From Trichobilharzia regenti (taxonomy: Eukaryota > Platyhelminthes > Trematoda > Strigeidida > Schistosomatidae), in the NCBI GenBank assembly GCA_944472135.2, contig OX235262.1:27389362-27453361 (forward strand): a stretch of 64,000 nt of DNA, written 5' to 3'. The notes below the pieces were generated by a model, which did not search any database, was not told the origin of the DNA, and saw only the letters and a program-made list of their open reading frames with translations. Positions 44,136-55,700 of this stretch are shown in pieces (position 1 is the first letter of the stretch; every line of letters begins with the position of its first letter). A program made the translations under genes and the position numbers.

Positions 44136-44567
44136 TCTAACCTATGCGTTGATAATGCCTTTTTTTGGTAAATGAATATTTTTTCTACCCACTATGTTCT
44201 GAAATAACGCTGGTCGTGCTTAAAAAGAGAGTTGGGTGCTTAATTAATGCGACAAATTCTTAAAAACAAGATCAGCATCTGAAATAATGCCTTAAGTGCT
44301 GAAAATAAGCACTGCATGTCTAACTGCTGCGGTTAATACTGAAAAATAGCACGTTCTCTCTCTCTCTTTCTCGACATCGTCTATTGAAACCAACCAACCA
44401 ATCAGCAAACAGTAGGTTTCACACAGAGTGCGTAGTGTGACGGCTTCACACTTGTCTGTGAATTTCATGTGATGTGATTGGTCTATTTCACCAGAGGTGT
44501 GACAGTAAATATGAATACAACGAAAACATAATTCAACAGGGGGTAGGGGAATGTGAATTGATAACAT
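44136..44567. other. Region upstream of gene model A
   Basis: Contains a (TC)n tract at 44353-44373 that differs in length or sequence from the right arm. No gene was recognised. It could hold the promoter of gene A. Confidence 0.4.
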
Positions 44568-46287
44568 ATGAAGATTGTAATGAATAATATATTTCGTTTG
44601 TGGAGCGTCCCTGAATTTGATTACAATTCAGTTGAGACGAGGTCACAAGTGAAAAAAATTATAAGCAAGGTAGGCTGTGTCTAATGTGTATCCTAGTAGC
44701 TATGAGGCAAAATATGAAACACAAAAATTCAAAACGAATTAAAGGGGGGAGGGGATGAAAACTGAAAACCCTTAGATGAAAAAGGATACTTGTCATAAGT
44801 GAAGTGTAAATTTTTTCCATTACTGAGCACAGTTTACGAGGTTATGTACTTGAACCTTGGGAATCCAAACGAAACAAGGTGGGGGTGATTGTGTTAATGC
44901 ACAGACGAAAACATATACTTCCCATAAGGAAAATGTTAACAGTTGTGATAACAGTTCACCCGTCATCCCTTTTCATATTAAAAGTACGGATGTTTGCATA
45001 GAGGTATATAAGCAGTACGCTGTACATACAGAGATCATTCTTACAGGATTTATAAATCATGCAGGTGAGTTAGATTTTGGGTGTATATTTGTCCAATTCT
45101 CTTATAAGGAAAACAACTCCGATAATGTGTTAAATACGGGTATTCAACATTCTACAACAAGTCGTAAGAGAAGAATATCTTCTGGCAGACTGCATGAATG
45201 CCTTGGATACAGCTACTCAACATTTTATAGCTGTCAAAAACGGTTACGTGATGCAGCATTTAGTGACTGGGACTTGTGGAAACGTTACTGCTCATCTAGA
45301 GAAGAGGTGGCAAGGGATAATACAGTAACTTTGCCTTCAAGTTCAACTGTCCAGGGAACAGTGGGTTTACCTAGTACTAGTGAGACCGTCGCTGTTGTTT
45401 CACAAATTGAAGAGAATCGTAACATTTATTAATATGTAATAATTAATTTCTATAGAACTTCAGGTTGTTCCTAAAAAGATGACACAAGGAGAGCTGGTCA
45501 GAAAGTCAATTATGGAATTGTTCCTTCAGAACAATGTATCAGGAGCGCTTGCGCAAAATGTTCGCTGGAAGATGACACTGTAGTCGCTATCCCAAACACT
45601 AGGGTTATGCGAAGTGGTTTATGTGCGTACAGCAGCACAGCAAACCATCTAGAGCCTATGTTTACCGGGGCTGGATGGTCAGTATTTCAATTCCGTCAAC
45701 TGCAGGAATTTGGTAAGTTGGCATATTTCATTATCACCCTTCTAGATACGTATGAGAACTGTAAAAAGGGTGAAGAGCTTTTGAGAAGCAATGATCAAGG
45801 CACCAAGAAGGTAGACATGGACGATGATACGTTGTCAATGCCTAGTAAGAGACCGAAAAGGTAGGTACCGTTGTCTGTCTAACACATTTTTCAGGGATGC
45901 CAAGAAAAATGATAAAAATTTCCTTTACAACTCAATGGATATTGATGTAGCCGCCAGTGAGGTTGGTTGCATCAAACCACAATATCCAGATTATAACATA
46001 TTTGATGACTTCGTGGCCCCGATTCCAAGGTATTAACCTAATTGAAAGCCCTTCATTTTCAGTACTTCGGGTGTCCCCATATTCCAGTCTTCATCTCCTA
46101 TTGGCAAAAGGACGTGTGTGTGACCGGTAGGAATAATTGTCACAATTTTTATTCATGCTTTAGATTGCCGTCTAACGAATATGCTACTAGCACTAATTCA
46201 GAACGAAAAGACTTCTACTTATTATCATCACCTGTGTCCTACGCCGGCGAAATTCATTTAGTTTGCGGAAGAAATCAGTTTTTATAA
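44568..46287 (+). CDS. Gene A, unrecognised protein with micro-introns (left arm)
   Basis: I do not recognise the product. Splicing is the evidence. 45713-45745 (33 nt), 45861-45894 (34 nt) and 46030-46062 (33 nt) are each GT...AG with a pyrimidine-rich end, and the exons stay in one frame across them. A further 50-nt intron (46114-46163) leads to the last exon and the stop at 46285-46287. Exon motifs: YGIVPSEQCIRSACAKC, MFTGAGWSVFQFRQLQEF, a nuclear-localisation-like PSKRPKR, then an acidic/Tyr stretch QYPDYNIFDDFVAPIP. Upstream coding candidates: a first exon at 44568-44669 (FRLWSVPEFDYNSVETR, donor AAG|GTAGGC) and an ORF to 45432 with RLHECLGYSYSTFYSCQKRL and SDWDLWKRYC. The joins between 44669 and about 45500 are not resolved. 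The intron size is typical of schistosome genes. Likely nuclear, as a weak inference from basic patches. Confidence 0.55.
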
Positions 46288-46322
46288 TTGAGACTTTTGT
46301 ATTTATAAACTGTAGTACAACG

Positions 46323-46811
46323 TCACTGCAATCCCGTCAAGTGCGATCCACTGGCAGTATCCTGCAAATAAGCAGAATAAAATATCAGTGGGTGAAAAAT
46401 TGTGCTCAGCACATTCTGAGCATTTACATTTATAGAAGTTTACTTACATAAGTGCCACTGTTATATCCCCCGGTATCTTTTTCATTTTCCTAGAAAAGAA
46501 AACAATATTGTGATTACTACATGTTGAATAAACGTTCACTTATAGAAGTAAGCAGGCGTTTCGCAATATTACCTGAATTCCTTGCTTCCGCTTACGCCTT
46601 TGGACACGATCTTTCAAATTATGAAAGTACGATTTCGTGGCCCTATCCATCATTTCACCAATCTCTCTTGTCGTCATTAGTTGGCCGGAGAAGTGCGATA
46701 TAATTAAACCTAGAGAACTAATTACTTCATTAATGAAACTTACTTCTCATTATTTTATAAAAGGCATAAGGCACAATGCTTGACTTTGTCAAAGTCCCCT
46801 GGAATGTAAAC
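46323..46811 (-). CDS. Gene B, 5'-truncated unrecognised gene (left arm)
   Basis: Mirror of the right-arm model at 46840-47328. Exons, from the axis outward: to ~46744, 46709-46573, 46489-46448 and 46361-46323 (stop). The stop lies ~36 bp from the stop of gene A, so A and B converge tail to tail. The 5' end runs off the arm at the palindrome axis. Confidence 0.5.
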
Positions 46812-46839
46812 CTGTTATAAAACCTGAAGTGGGTTTGAA
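46812..46839. other. 28-bp spacer at the palindrome axis
   Basis: CTGTTATAAAACCTGAAGTG and eight more bases separate GGAATGTAAAC from its inverted partner GTTTACATTCC. The spacer is not itself palindromic. It is open in the gene B frame in both directions. Read on the minus strand, it contains two acceptor-like ends (CCCACTTCAG and TTTATAACAG). Confidence 0.9.
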
Positions 46840-47328
46840 GTTTACATTCCAGGGGACTTTGACAAAGTCAAGCATTGTGCCTTATGCCTTTTATAAAATA
46901 ATGAGAAGTAAGTTTCATTAATGAAGTAATTAGTTCTCTAGGTTTAATTATATCGCACTTCTCCGGCCAACTAATGACGACAAGAGAGATTGGTGAAATG
47001 ATGGATAGGGCCACGAAATCGTACTTTCATAATTTGAAAGATCGTGTCCAAAGGCGTAAGCGGAAGCAAGGAATTCAGGTAATATTGCGAAACGCCTGCT
47101 TACTTCTATAAGTGAACGTTTATTCAACATGTAGTAATCACAATATTGTTTTCTTTTCTAGGAAAATGAAAAAGATACCGGGGGATATAACAGTGGCACT
47201 TATGTAAGTAAACTTCTATAAATGTAAATGCTCAGAATGTGCTGAGCACAATTTTTCACCCACTGATATTTTATTCTGCTTATTTGCAGGATACTGCCAG
47301 TGGATCGCACTTGACGGGATTGCAGTGA
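46840..47328 (+). CDS. Gene B, 5'-truncated unrecognised gene (right arm)
   Basis: I do not recognise the product. Exons: from the axis to 46907, 46942-47078, 47162-47203 and 47290-47328, ending TGA. Introns are 34 nt (GTAAGTTTC...CTCTAG), 83 nt and 86 nt, all GT-AG, and the phases 1, 0, 0 agree. Coding motifs: FQGTLTKSSIVPYAFYKIMR, then GQLMTTREIGEMMDRATKSY and a strongly basic KDRVQRRKRKQG, ending in a Gly/Ser-rich tail. The basic stretch suggests a nuclear or nucleic-acid-binding protein, but that is weak. The first exon meets the palindrome axis, so upstream exons are absent: the inverted duplication cut the gene. Both stop codons (A and B) are ~36 bp apart. Confidence 0.55.
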
Positions 47329-47363
47329 CGTTGTACTACAGTTTATAAATACAAAAGTCTCAA

Positions 47364-49083
47364 TTATAAAAACTGATTTCTTCCGCAAACTAAATGAATT
47401 TCGCCGGCGTAGGACACAGGTGATGATAATAAGTAGAAGTCTTTTCGTTCTGAATTAGTGCTAGTAGCATATTCGTTAGACGGCAATCTAAAGCATGAAT
47501 AAAAATTGTGACAATTATTCCTACCGGTCACACACACGTCCTTTTGCCAATAGGAGATGAAGACTGGAATATGGGGACACCCGAAGTACTGAAAATGAAG
47601 GGCTTTCAATTAGGTTAATACCTTGGAATCGGGGCCACGAAGTCATCAAATATGTTATAATCTGGATATTGTGGTTTGATGCAACCAACCTCACTGGCGG
47701 CTACATCAATATCCATTGAGTTGTAAAGGAAATTTTTATCATTTTTCTTGGCATCCCTGAAAAATGTGTTAGACAGACAACGGTACCTACCTTTTCGGTC
47801 TCTTACTAGGCATTGACAACGTATCATCGTCCATGTCTACCTTCTTGGTGCCTTGATCATTGCTTCTCAAAAGCTCTTCACCCTTTTTACAGTTCTCATA
47901 CGTATCTAGAAGGGTGATAATGAAATATGCCAACTTACCAAATTCCTGCAGTTGACGGAATTGAAATACTGACCATCCAGCCCCGGTAAACATAGGCTCT
48001 AGATGGTTTGCTGTGCTGCTGTACGCACATAAACCACTTCGCATAACCCTAGTGTTTGGGATAGCGACTACAGTGTCATCTTCCAGCGAACATTTTGCGC
48101 AAGCGCTCCTGATACATTGTTCTGAAGGAACAATTCCATAATTGACTTTCTGACCAGCTCTCCTTGTGTCATCTTTTTAGGAACAACCTGAAGTTCTATA
48201 GAAATTAATTATTACATATTAATAAATGTTACGATTCTCTTCAATTTGTGAAACAACAGCGACGGTCTCACTAGTACTAGGTAAACCCACTGTTCCCTGG
48301 ACAGTTGAACTTGAAGGCAAAGTTACTGTATTATCCCTTGCCACCTCTTCTCTAGATGAGCAGTAACGTTTCCACAAGTCCCAGTCACTAAATGCTGCAT
48401 CACGTAACCGTTTTTGACAGCTATAAAATGTTGAGTAGCTGTATCCAAGGCATTCATGCAGTCTGCCAGAAGATATTCTTCTCTTACGACTTGTTGTAGA
48501 ATGTTGAATACCCGTATTTAACACATTATCGGAGTTGTTTTCCTTATAAGAGAATTGGACAAATATACACCCAAAATCTAACTCACCTGCATGATTTATA
48601 AATCCTGTAAGAATGATCTCTGTATGTACAGCGTACTGCTTATATACCTCTATGCAAACATCCGTACTTTTAATATGAAAAGGGATGACGGGTGAACTGT
48701 TATCACAACTGTTAACATTTTCCTTATGGGAAGTATATGTTTTCGTCTATGCATTAACACAATCACCCCCACCTTGTTTCGTTTGGATTCCCAAGGTTCA
48801 AGTACATAACCTCGTAAACTGTGCTCAGTAATGGAAAAAATTTACACTTCACTTATGACAAGTATCCTTTTTCATCTAAGGGTTTTCAGTTTTCATCCCC
48901 TCCCCCCTTTAATTCGTTTTGAATTTTTGTGTTTCATATTTTGCCTCATAGCTACTAGGATACACATTAGACACAGCCTACCTTGCTTATAATTTTTTTC
49001 ACTTGTGACCTCGTCTCAACTGAATTGTAATCAAATTCAGGGACGCTCCACAAACGAAATATATTATTCATTACAATCTTCAT
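47364..49083 (-). CDS. Gene A, unrecognised protein with micro-introns (right arm)
   Basis: Inverted copy of the left-arm gene, with all exon and micro-intron boundaries preserved. One difference at about 48750 turns GCACAG into GCATAG. In an unspliced reading this is a stop codon, but in the spliced model it is still an AG acceptor. That fits splicing at that point. The product would otherwise be nearly identical. Confidence 0.5.
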
Positions 49084-49515
49084 ATGTTATCAATTCACAT
49101 TCCCCTACCCCCTGTTGAATTATGTTTTCGTTGTATTCATATTTACTGTCACACCTCTGGTGAAATAGACCAATCACATCACATGAAATTCACAGACAAG
49201 TGTGAAGCCGTCACACTACGCACTCTGTGTGAAACCTACTGTTTGCTGATTGGTTGGTTGGTTTCAATAGACGATGTCGAGAGAGAGAGAGAGAGAACAT
49301 GCTATTTTTCAGTATTAACCGCAGCAGTTAGGCATGCAGTGCTTATTTTCAGCACTTAAGGCATTATTTCAGATGCTGATCTTATTTTTAAGAATTTGTC
49401 GCATTAATTAAGCACCCAACTCTCTTTTTAAGCACGACCAGCGTTATTTCAGAACATAGTGGGTAGAAAAAATATTCATTTACCAAAAAAAGGCATTATC
49501 AACGCATAGGTTAGA

Positions 49516-50915
49516 ATAAGTTTAGAATTTTTGTAAGCTTGGGATAATAGCAGTTAGAATACAGTTAAACATGCAAAGAAGTACTTTGGATTCGGCAACC
49601 GGTGAATTTTTTATTCTTTTCGAATTACTACGAGAATAACTGCGAACCATTCCATTCAAGATGTCGAAGAAGGCATGCAGGAGTAGATCATTACCATCGA
49701 ATGAATCAACTTGATCTGAGATGCAGCTTTCAGCATGTTTTCGTTATATCATAGGTATCCAGGTTTATCGGCGCTGTATAGGCAGTGATTTGAATTATGA
49801 CGTATTCCGCAGAGTCTCCGTGTCCATGTGAAGTATACATATGCTCTGTATGGATTACTTTGTTGGCTCCTACCCCCACTGAGTGTTTACAACAGCAGCT
49901 GTGGATTTATGTATTTCCTCGCCATTTTGGATAAAACAACGCCGCATTCTTTTTGGGTAGGAGACCAGTTGGTGGATTATAAATGATGTTCAAGTAACTT
50001 TTATCTTTTCATGTGGCGTTGCGGTAAGTCTCGACCTTGTTTTCTCATATTTCATTCGTATGTTGGTTATGGTTCACCCTTTGTATCAGGTAGACATAGT
50101 TCGATCGACTCTTAATTGAATGGGTGTTATTGTCATGACTGCTGCTTTTTTGTCTGGAATTATAAATAGAGGCAAAACAAACAACAGGTGTAGTCTCTGA
50201 GTTCATACATTAAATGGGCCTATGATTTCTGAAACTCTTACATGGGAATTACCACTGGTATTAATTACAAACTCACTTACTGTGTCATTAAGTGCCTTTT
50301 CAAAGGAGGCCAATGTGCTTGCTAGTCTCATTTTCTCAGGTAGTTTTTTCCATATTTGGGCATACCTAATCAAGAAAAATTTTTGCCTGGTGGCTGTTTT
50401 ACATGGTTTTATAGCCACTGTACCTTTAGTGTGTCTAAGGTTATATCCTGTGTCTCCTGAGAACCGAGTATAGTTAGCAGGGGTATACACTATTTGGTTA
50501 AGAAGCTTATAGAAGAGTACCAGATTTAGTCTCAGTCGCCTTAACCATAATGTTTCTAGTCCTAGGATTTCACATCTGGTAGAGTAGTTTGTGCCGTTAT
50601 CGGTTCCGAGTACTTTTCGCGTGAAGTACCTCTGTACTCCTTCTACTTCCAGTTTGTCTTCTATGCGTGTACTACTAAATATGAATGAGCAGTAATCTAG
50701 GAGTGGGCGCACACAAACCTTGTACAGTAGTATTCTGGATTCGTTTCTGTAGAAGTTCCTGAGTAGGAAACCAATAAGCCTGCGTGATTTCGATACTTGA
50801 TTCGAGATATGCTCTGAAAATGATAGATTGTGTGAATATTTCAGTCCTAGGTCTAGTACAGATTTGAGTCTGGGGATTTTATGGCCCTGAATTGCTAGGT
50901 CGTTTTCAAGGTTGG
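49516..50915 (-). pseudogene. CR1-A 3' fragment, right arm
   Basis: Inverted copy of 42736-44135, including the open C-terminal frame (50203-50712) and 3' UTR. A few substitutions separate it from the left arm, for example near 49960 (GGGTAGGAG here against the left arm's CTCCTTCCC complement). Confidence 0.82.
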
Positions 50916-51780
50916 GATTAATTCAAACCATTTATCTCATAATCACTGAAATTTCAGGAACGATCCAATCCTACCATTTGAAGACGCTGGCGAACATGCT
51001 GTAAATGAGTATTCATGATCTGAAATGAAGAAGCAACTGGTTTTCGAACAGTTTTTCAACATTTTACTCAACTTACGAGTACAGTCCGTCATGCAGACAC
51101 AAATGGCGCAAATGGAGAATCCTGGAAATGACCTCGGCACCATTTGATGCAGTAAAACAACTTAGCATGACCTTATCTAGTTTTCGCCCCCACGATCAAA
51201 TTTCTTTCCTGTTATAAAACTACGATAAGACTGCTGAAAAATGGAATAAATATATCACTGATCTCAACATAAGTCATCAATAATCTTTAACCAAGGGTGC
51301 TGTTCACAACAAAGTTATATAGGAGAATTGACTTCAAGCTTTATTTTTCCCAGATATCTGTATTACATTCATCTGATGTCTGGGTTTTTGTTAATGCGAA
51401 GACAATATTTCTATACCTCTTTATGTGCTACACAAACAGACTTTATAGCAGACTGTTCCAACTGACTCTAATGCCAGAAAGAACAACCAAACTGTAAATC
51501 CATTATACATCAAATTATATGTAATTTATATAATAACTTATCCATGCCTGTACAATAGGTATGTTCCTGCATAAAGAGGGAGAAATATATTATTATTATT
51601 AAAACAATATTTATACATGCCTATACAATTGGTGTATCCCACATAGCTAGGAAAAATATGTACCTTATTATATTATCTTTACTAAATATGCTTATTAATC
51701 TTATGTGTAACTTATCGAATAGATGATGCCTGTAAACTGGCGTCCCTCATGTAAAAAATGAGAATATATATTAATATTAT
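50916..51780 (+). repeat. LINE 3' module, right-arm copy
   Basis: Inverted copy of 41872-42735. Between about 51220 and 51500 it follows the text of the 15-kb copy (E2) rather than the left arm. Near 51560-51660 it follows the left arm again. Confidence 0.7.
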
Positions 51781-52770
51781 AACTTACAGCACTGTATAGC
51801 TCTTGAAGCAACTCCAGTGCAGCACCTCATCAAATACAACAACTTCATTTCATCATTTAATAAAAACCACTCAAGATGATCTCAAACTCCTTGATAAACT
51901 GTGGACAGTTTGTTGGGTTTCCATCAAAGTACCGAGGCTCGAATTTAGGCAAATTTAAGTCCTTACCATCCCTAAACGGCGAACTATGAACAACAGACTC
52001 ATCATGCTGAGCATCATACATACCATCACAACTAACAAGCAACTCAGCAATACTTACTTTCCTGTCTGCTTCCGGGACGCTTGTCCCTTCTTTGACCCAG
52101 ATATCACTGAACCTGGCCAAAAAAATCCAGAAAAGTTCCAGGCAATACTTGTCCAAAATAGATGGGCAGATACCAGGAAAGTCGAACAGAAACTATCACA
52201 AACTACCAGAAACTGTCAGCCAAGTCTCATAAACTGTCAATGTCCAGCTCTCACTACGCTGTACCTCACGCTGTCCCCGGAAAACTTTTAGAAACAATTT
52301 GCAATAACCAAAGCGAAAAACCAGAACACAGATTGGCGACCCCAGAATCCTTTATTCTTACGCCAATATGTAACCAACAATAAGGTTATTATGCACAAGG
52401 TCAAGGAATAAATGTTATAACAATAAATCACGATAATACTTCTGATAGTTTTCTCTCTTTCACCAAACAGTGAACGATAAGACAATGACTGCCGTATTGA
52501 TGACTCCTGCCAAAATTATGGAGTTTGGTTTCAGCAAACGACCATGAATTGAGCGTTCAATTTTCGACTACATTTACAAATGGTGTTATGAGCAAATAAT
52601 GAGATAGGAAAATGAATCTTTCTAGCAATCATAGGCAAATATAAAGCGTTTTACTTTTAGATTACTTTTGCTGACTTCAGCGACTTAAAAAATAGACTTT
52701 ATTCACTTATTTTCGGATTTCGATTAACGTTAGTCAACCTGGTCACAGCAATTCGGCCTATCTGAAATGA
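51781..52770 (-). mobile_element. BEL2 fragment, right-arm copy
   Basis: Inverted copy of 40881-41871 (LTR about 52214-52578). At the gag end it reads like the 14-kb copy, not the left arm: GTTGTTGTATTTG, the CAGTGCTG text, a seven-base T/A run and the residues SIAELL and EFEII all agree with 14.4-14.7 kb. Confidence 0.82.
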
Positions 52771-55700
52771 TAACAAAATACAATTTTGTAAAGGCATTTG
52801 CCTGTTATTATTTTTTAGTAAATATATTTAGCATCCAGCTTGCCATACTTTTCTAATTCTATCTGTGTGAGACTAAATTCGTCATCATGACGAGGTGGTT
52901 GCCTGACTTGTCAGTGAGATCTGGGAAAGCAATTTGGTGGTGTAAACGAAATATTACTAGGAGGACCACGGCCCCATCTACTCAATTATCCGTCTCATAT
53001 AGACTTCATTTCGCAGTATAATCATATAGACTGACATCAGGTTTAATTGAATAGTAATGCTTTAATTTTTATTACACTTAATCTTATACGAAATCGAACT
53101 TCACTGCAGTGCTTATGTGTTGTTCTTATTTTTCAAATACAGAGGTTAGGTTATTTTGTAAGTTTTCCCTACAGACTTACTTATGGCTGGGAGGCGTAAT
53201 CGCATAACTTTGGGCAGATGTTTAGTCTCGACCTAAGTACTTATAATTCACCACTAGTGTGAATCGATAGCGTTCGTACAGAATTACACTTACGTACAGT
53301 AACGGGTTCATATCCTAGGGAGTACCGGTCTAGCATGCCATACTCTTACCGCATGCAGAACAGATAGAACACGAGAATATTAGATAGAAGATTTTATTCC
53401 ACTGCAACGCAGACAAGTTTATTTACATGTATAGGCTGAACACAATCCAAGATAGAAGTTTACGTTTGGGAAGTATCTCCCATTATTCGACGGAAACTGC
53501 CCAGTATCCAAATTGCGTCACGTTTAAATCCTTCCGCAGTTCAAGTGCACAGAACTGTTTGCCCACATCCAAAGTTATCCGGGATCACAAACTGGGAAAA
53601 GAGTATCCGCATGGTTATTAGTGAATGATTGAACTTTCCTTCACTCGTCGTTGTATGTAGAATCGATTCCCTCACGTGATTATGTAAATGTATCTGGTCA
53701 ACAGTCGTAAAACACTCATTGTTTTTCCAATACCTTTGTCCGAATGCGACCAAATCTGCTTCCACCCAATTAAACCAACAGACAGACCTCATTACGATTC
53801 GACATTCCTGAAAGTGAAACGGACCAAATCCCCTTTTATAAATTAACCACCCGCGTGATAAACACGCACGGTCATATATGACCAAGAATTCAAAAAATTC
53901 AGTCATCACAGTTTACACTTCTTTTGAAATGTGGAGCACATTGATGGTGCAGAAAATGTCATGTATATCATGCATGCATTATATTAAATGCCAGTAATTG
54001 TGCCACCGAATCAAACTACAAGAAAGCATTTAACAATACTTTGTTAGTGGTCTGGGGGACAAAAATATTAGAGTGAAACACACAAGCTAGATGAAAGTTC
54101 CACAAAGTTGTCTCACTACTAAACAAAATCTTTTTCGCCTATTTTTTCTGCTGCATCTGAACGAAGCCACATACTGGTATGTGAAAAAGGTCGTCACTTT
54201 TAGTAATTTATAAGGTCCTCGCCTTTAGACAGTTTTGTAACGCGTTTGCAGCTTCTTACATATGTGATGCTTCCCCTCGCACTGATTACCTGCAATGAAA
54301 TTCTAGAAAAAGGGCTTGTTAACGAAGCACATTATTGCCACAGCTTGTCACAGTTAATTCGCAAGAAACAGCATAACAGACTATGCAAGTGAGAAATATT
54401 GAAGTAGAAAATACTGTACGTATAACCACAAACCAAGAAATGCATTGAAACCCACAGGATCGTAGTCGCTGATAACCACCATAGTGGCTAACTAACCTCA
54501 AGAGAGTGTATATCGAAAAGAGCACTGTACCTTTATAAAAAACAGTGAAACAATGTTAGAATAGTAAAATGTTAAATTTATATTCGTCAAAGTTGGTTGC
54601 AAACCACGCATAACACAACCACACAAAACCGTACACGACAGCGCCTACCTATAACAAATCGAAAATCTGGTTGACCACCACTGTTCTAGCCAATGAAAGA
54701 CGAGGAAACCAGAGGCGATCTAACTTTAAAATGCGATAACGTTTATCCTCACATTGTGCATTTCTGTTACTTCTCAGATATCAAGGTTTATCGGCGCTGT
54801 GTAGGTAGTGATTTAAATTTGCCAGCATGATCAACATGAAGATTAAAATCCAGATGTGGACTTCAACTTGTTTGCCGTGCAGATTGTTCCATTTTGTGTG
54901 GCGCCTGATTATTCTGCAATTTTTTATATTCCACACACTGTCGCCGTGATCATGGAAAGTACATGTGGGCTTTAAATGCATTACGTCTGTCGATGGACGT
55001 GAACACTGAACGTTTTGTTTTTGGAACTAGTAGCCATTGGTGGGCAACTCAAAGGCGCAAATGGTTCGATTGTGTACAAGTTCGACGAAGACGAGCGAAA
55101 ACGAATAAAATTAATAATAATTTCGTATAAAACATTTCTTTATAGACTTGTATTATTCTCCGCTTTAATTGCCAAACAATATAACTTCCTTCCAACAATA
55201 CTGTTGTTTTGGAGTTAAAGTCGAGCGGAGCGTCTTTGTAACAATAGGAACCTAGGGTTAAGTTCCTTGACACCAGCACTGATCACCATGTAAGTGCAGT
55301 GACGAAACCCTGCAGGTAGATATTGTAGTTTCGCCTTCAATAGAATAGAAGCATTTTACCTACATATGATGTATACAGTAATGAATATACTATTACCTCT
55401 TTGCGCTAAGCCCTGCATTACCCTATAAAACTTTCTTGTTTGGAAATGAAACATATGCATATTTTGTACCCATAACCGTGAACACATTAACATCGAAATT
55501 TTATACAACTTCTGTCTCACTACTCAATATAATAATAGCTTGATAGTTATTTACGAATGCGGTAATAAGTATTTCATGGACCACGAGCAGCACCTGGCTC
55601 TAAGCAAAAGTGTGGGCACTTAGTGAAAGTATTTTAGAGAACTAATACGACAAGGTTAGCTTTTTTCTAATATATACGCAACTATCAACGCAATGAAAAG

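Larger units (their letters stand above)
36796..46811 (+). repeat. Left arm of ~10-kb palindrome
   Basis: The whole 10016 bp recur in reverse complement at 46840-56858. Homology starts abruptly at AAAATGATATATAG (36796) and ends at GGAATGTAAAC (46811). The arm holds unrecognised DNA (to 40880), a BEL fragment, a LINE module, a CR1-A 3' end and gene models A and B. Sparse substitutions and small indels separate the arms. Confidence 0.92.

Noticed and set aside
44568..46287. Gene A as a known DNA-binding or BEN-domain protein
   Set aside because: A few Leu-Val spacing patterns were suggestive, but no diagnostic motif could be confirmed by eye, so no family was assigned.
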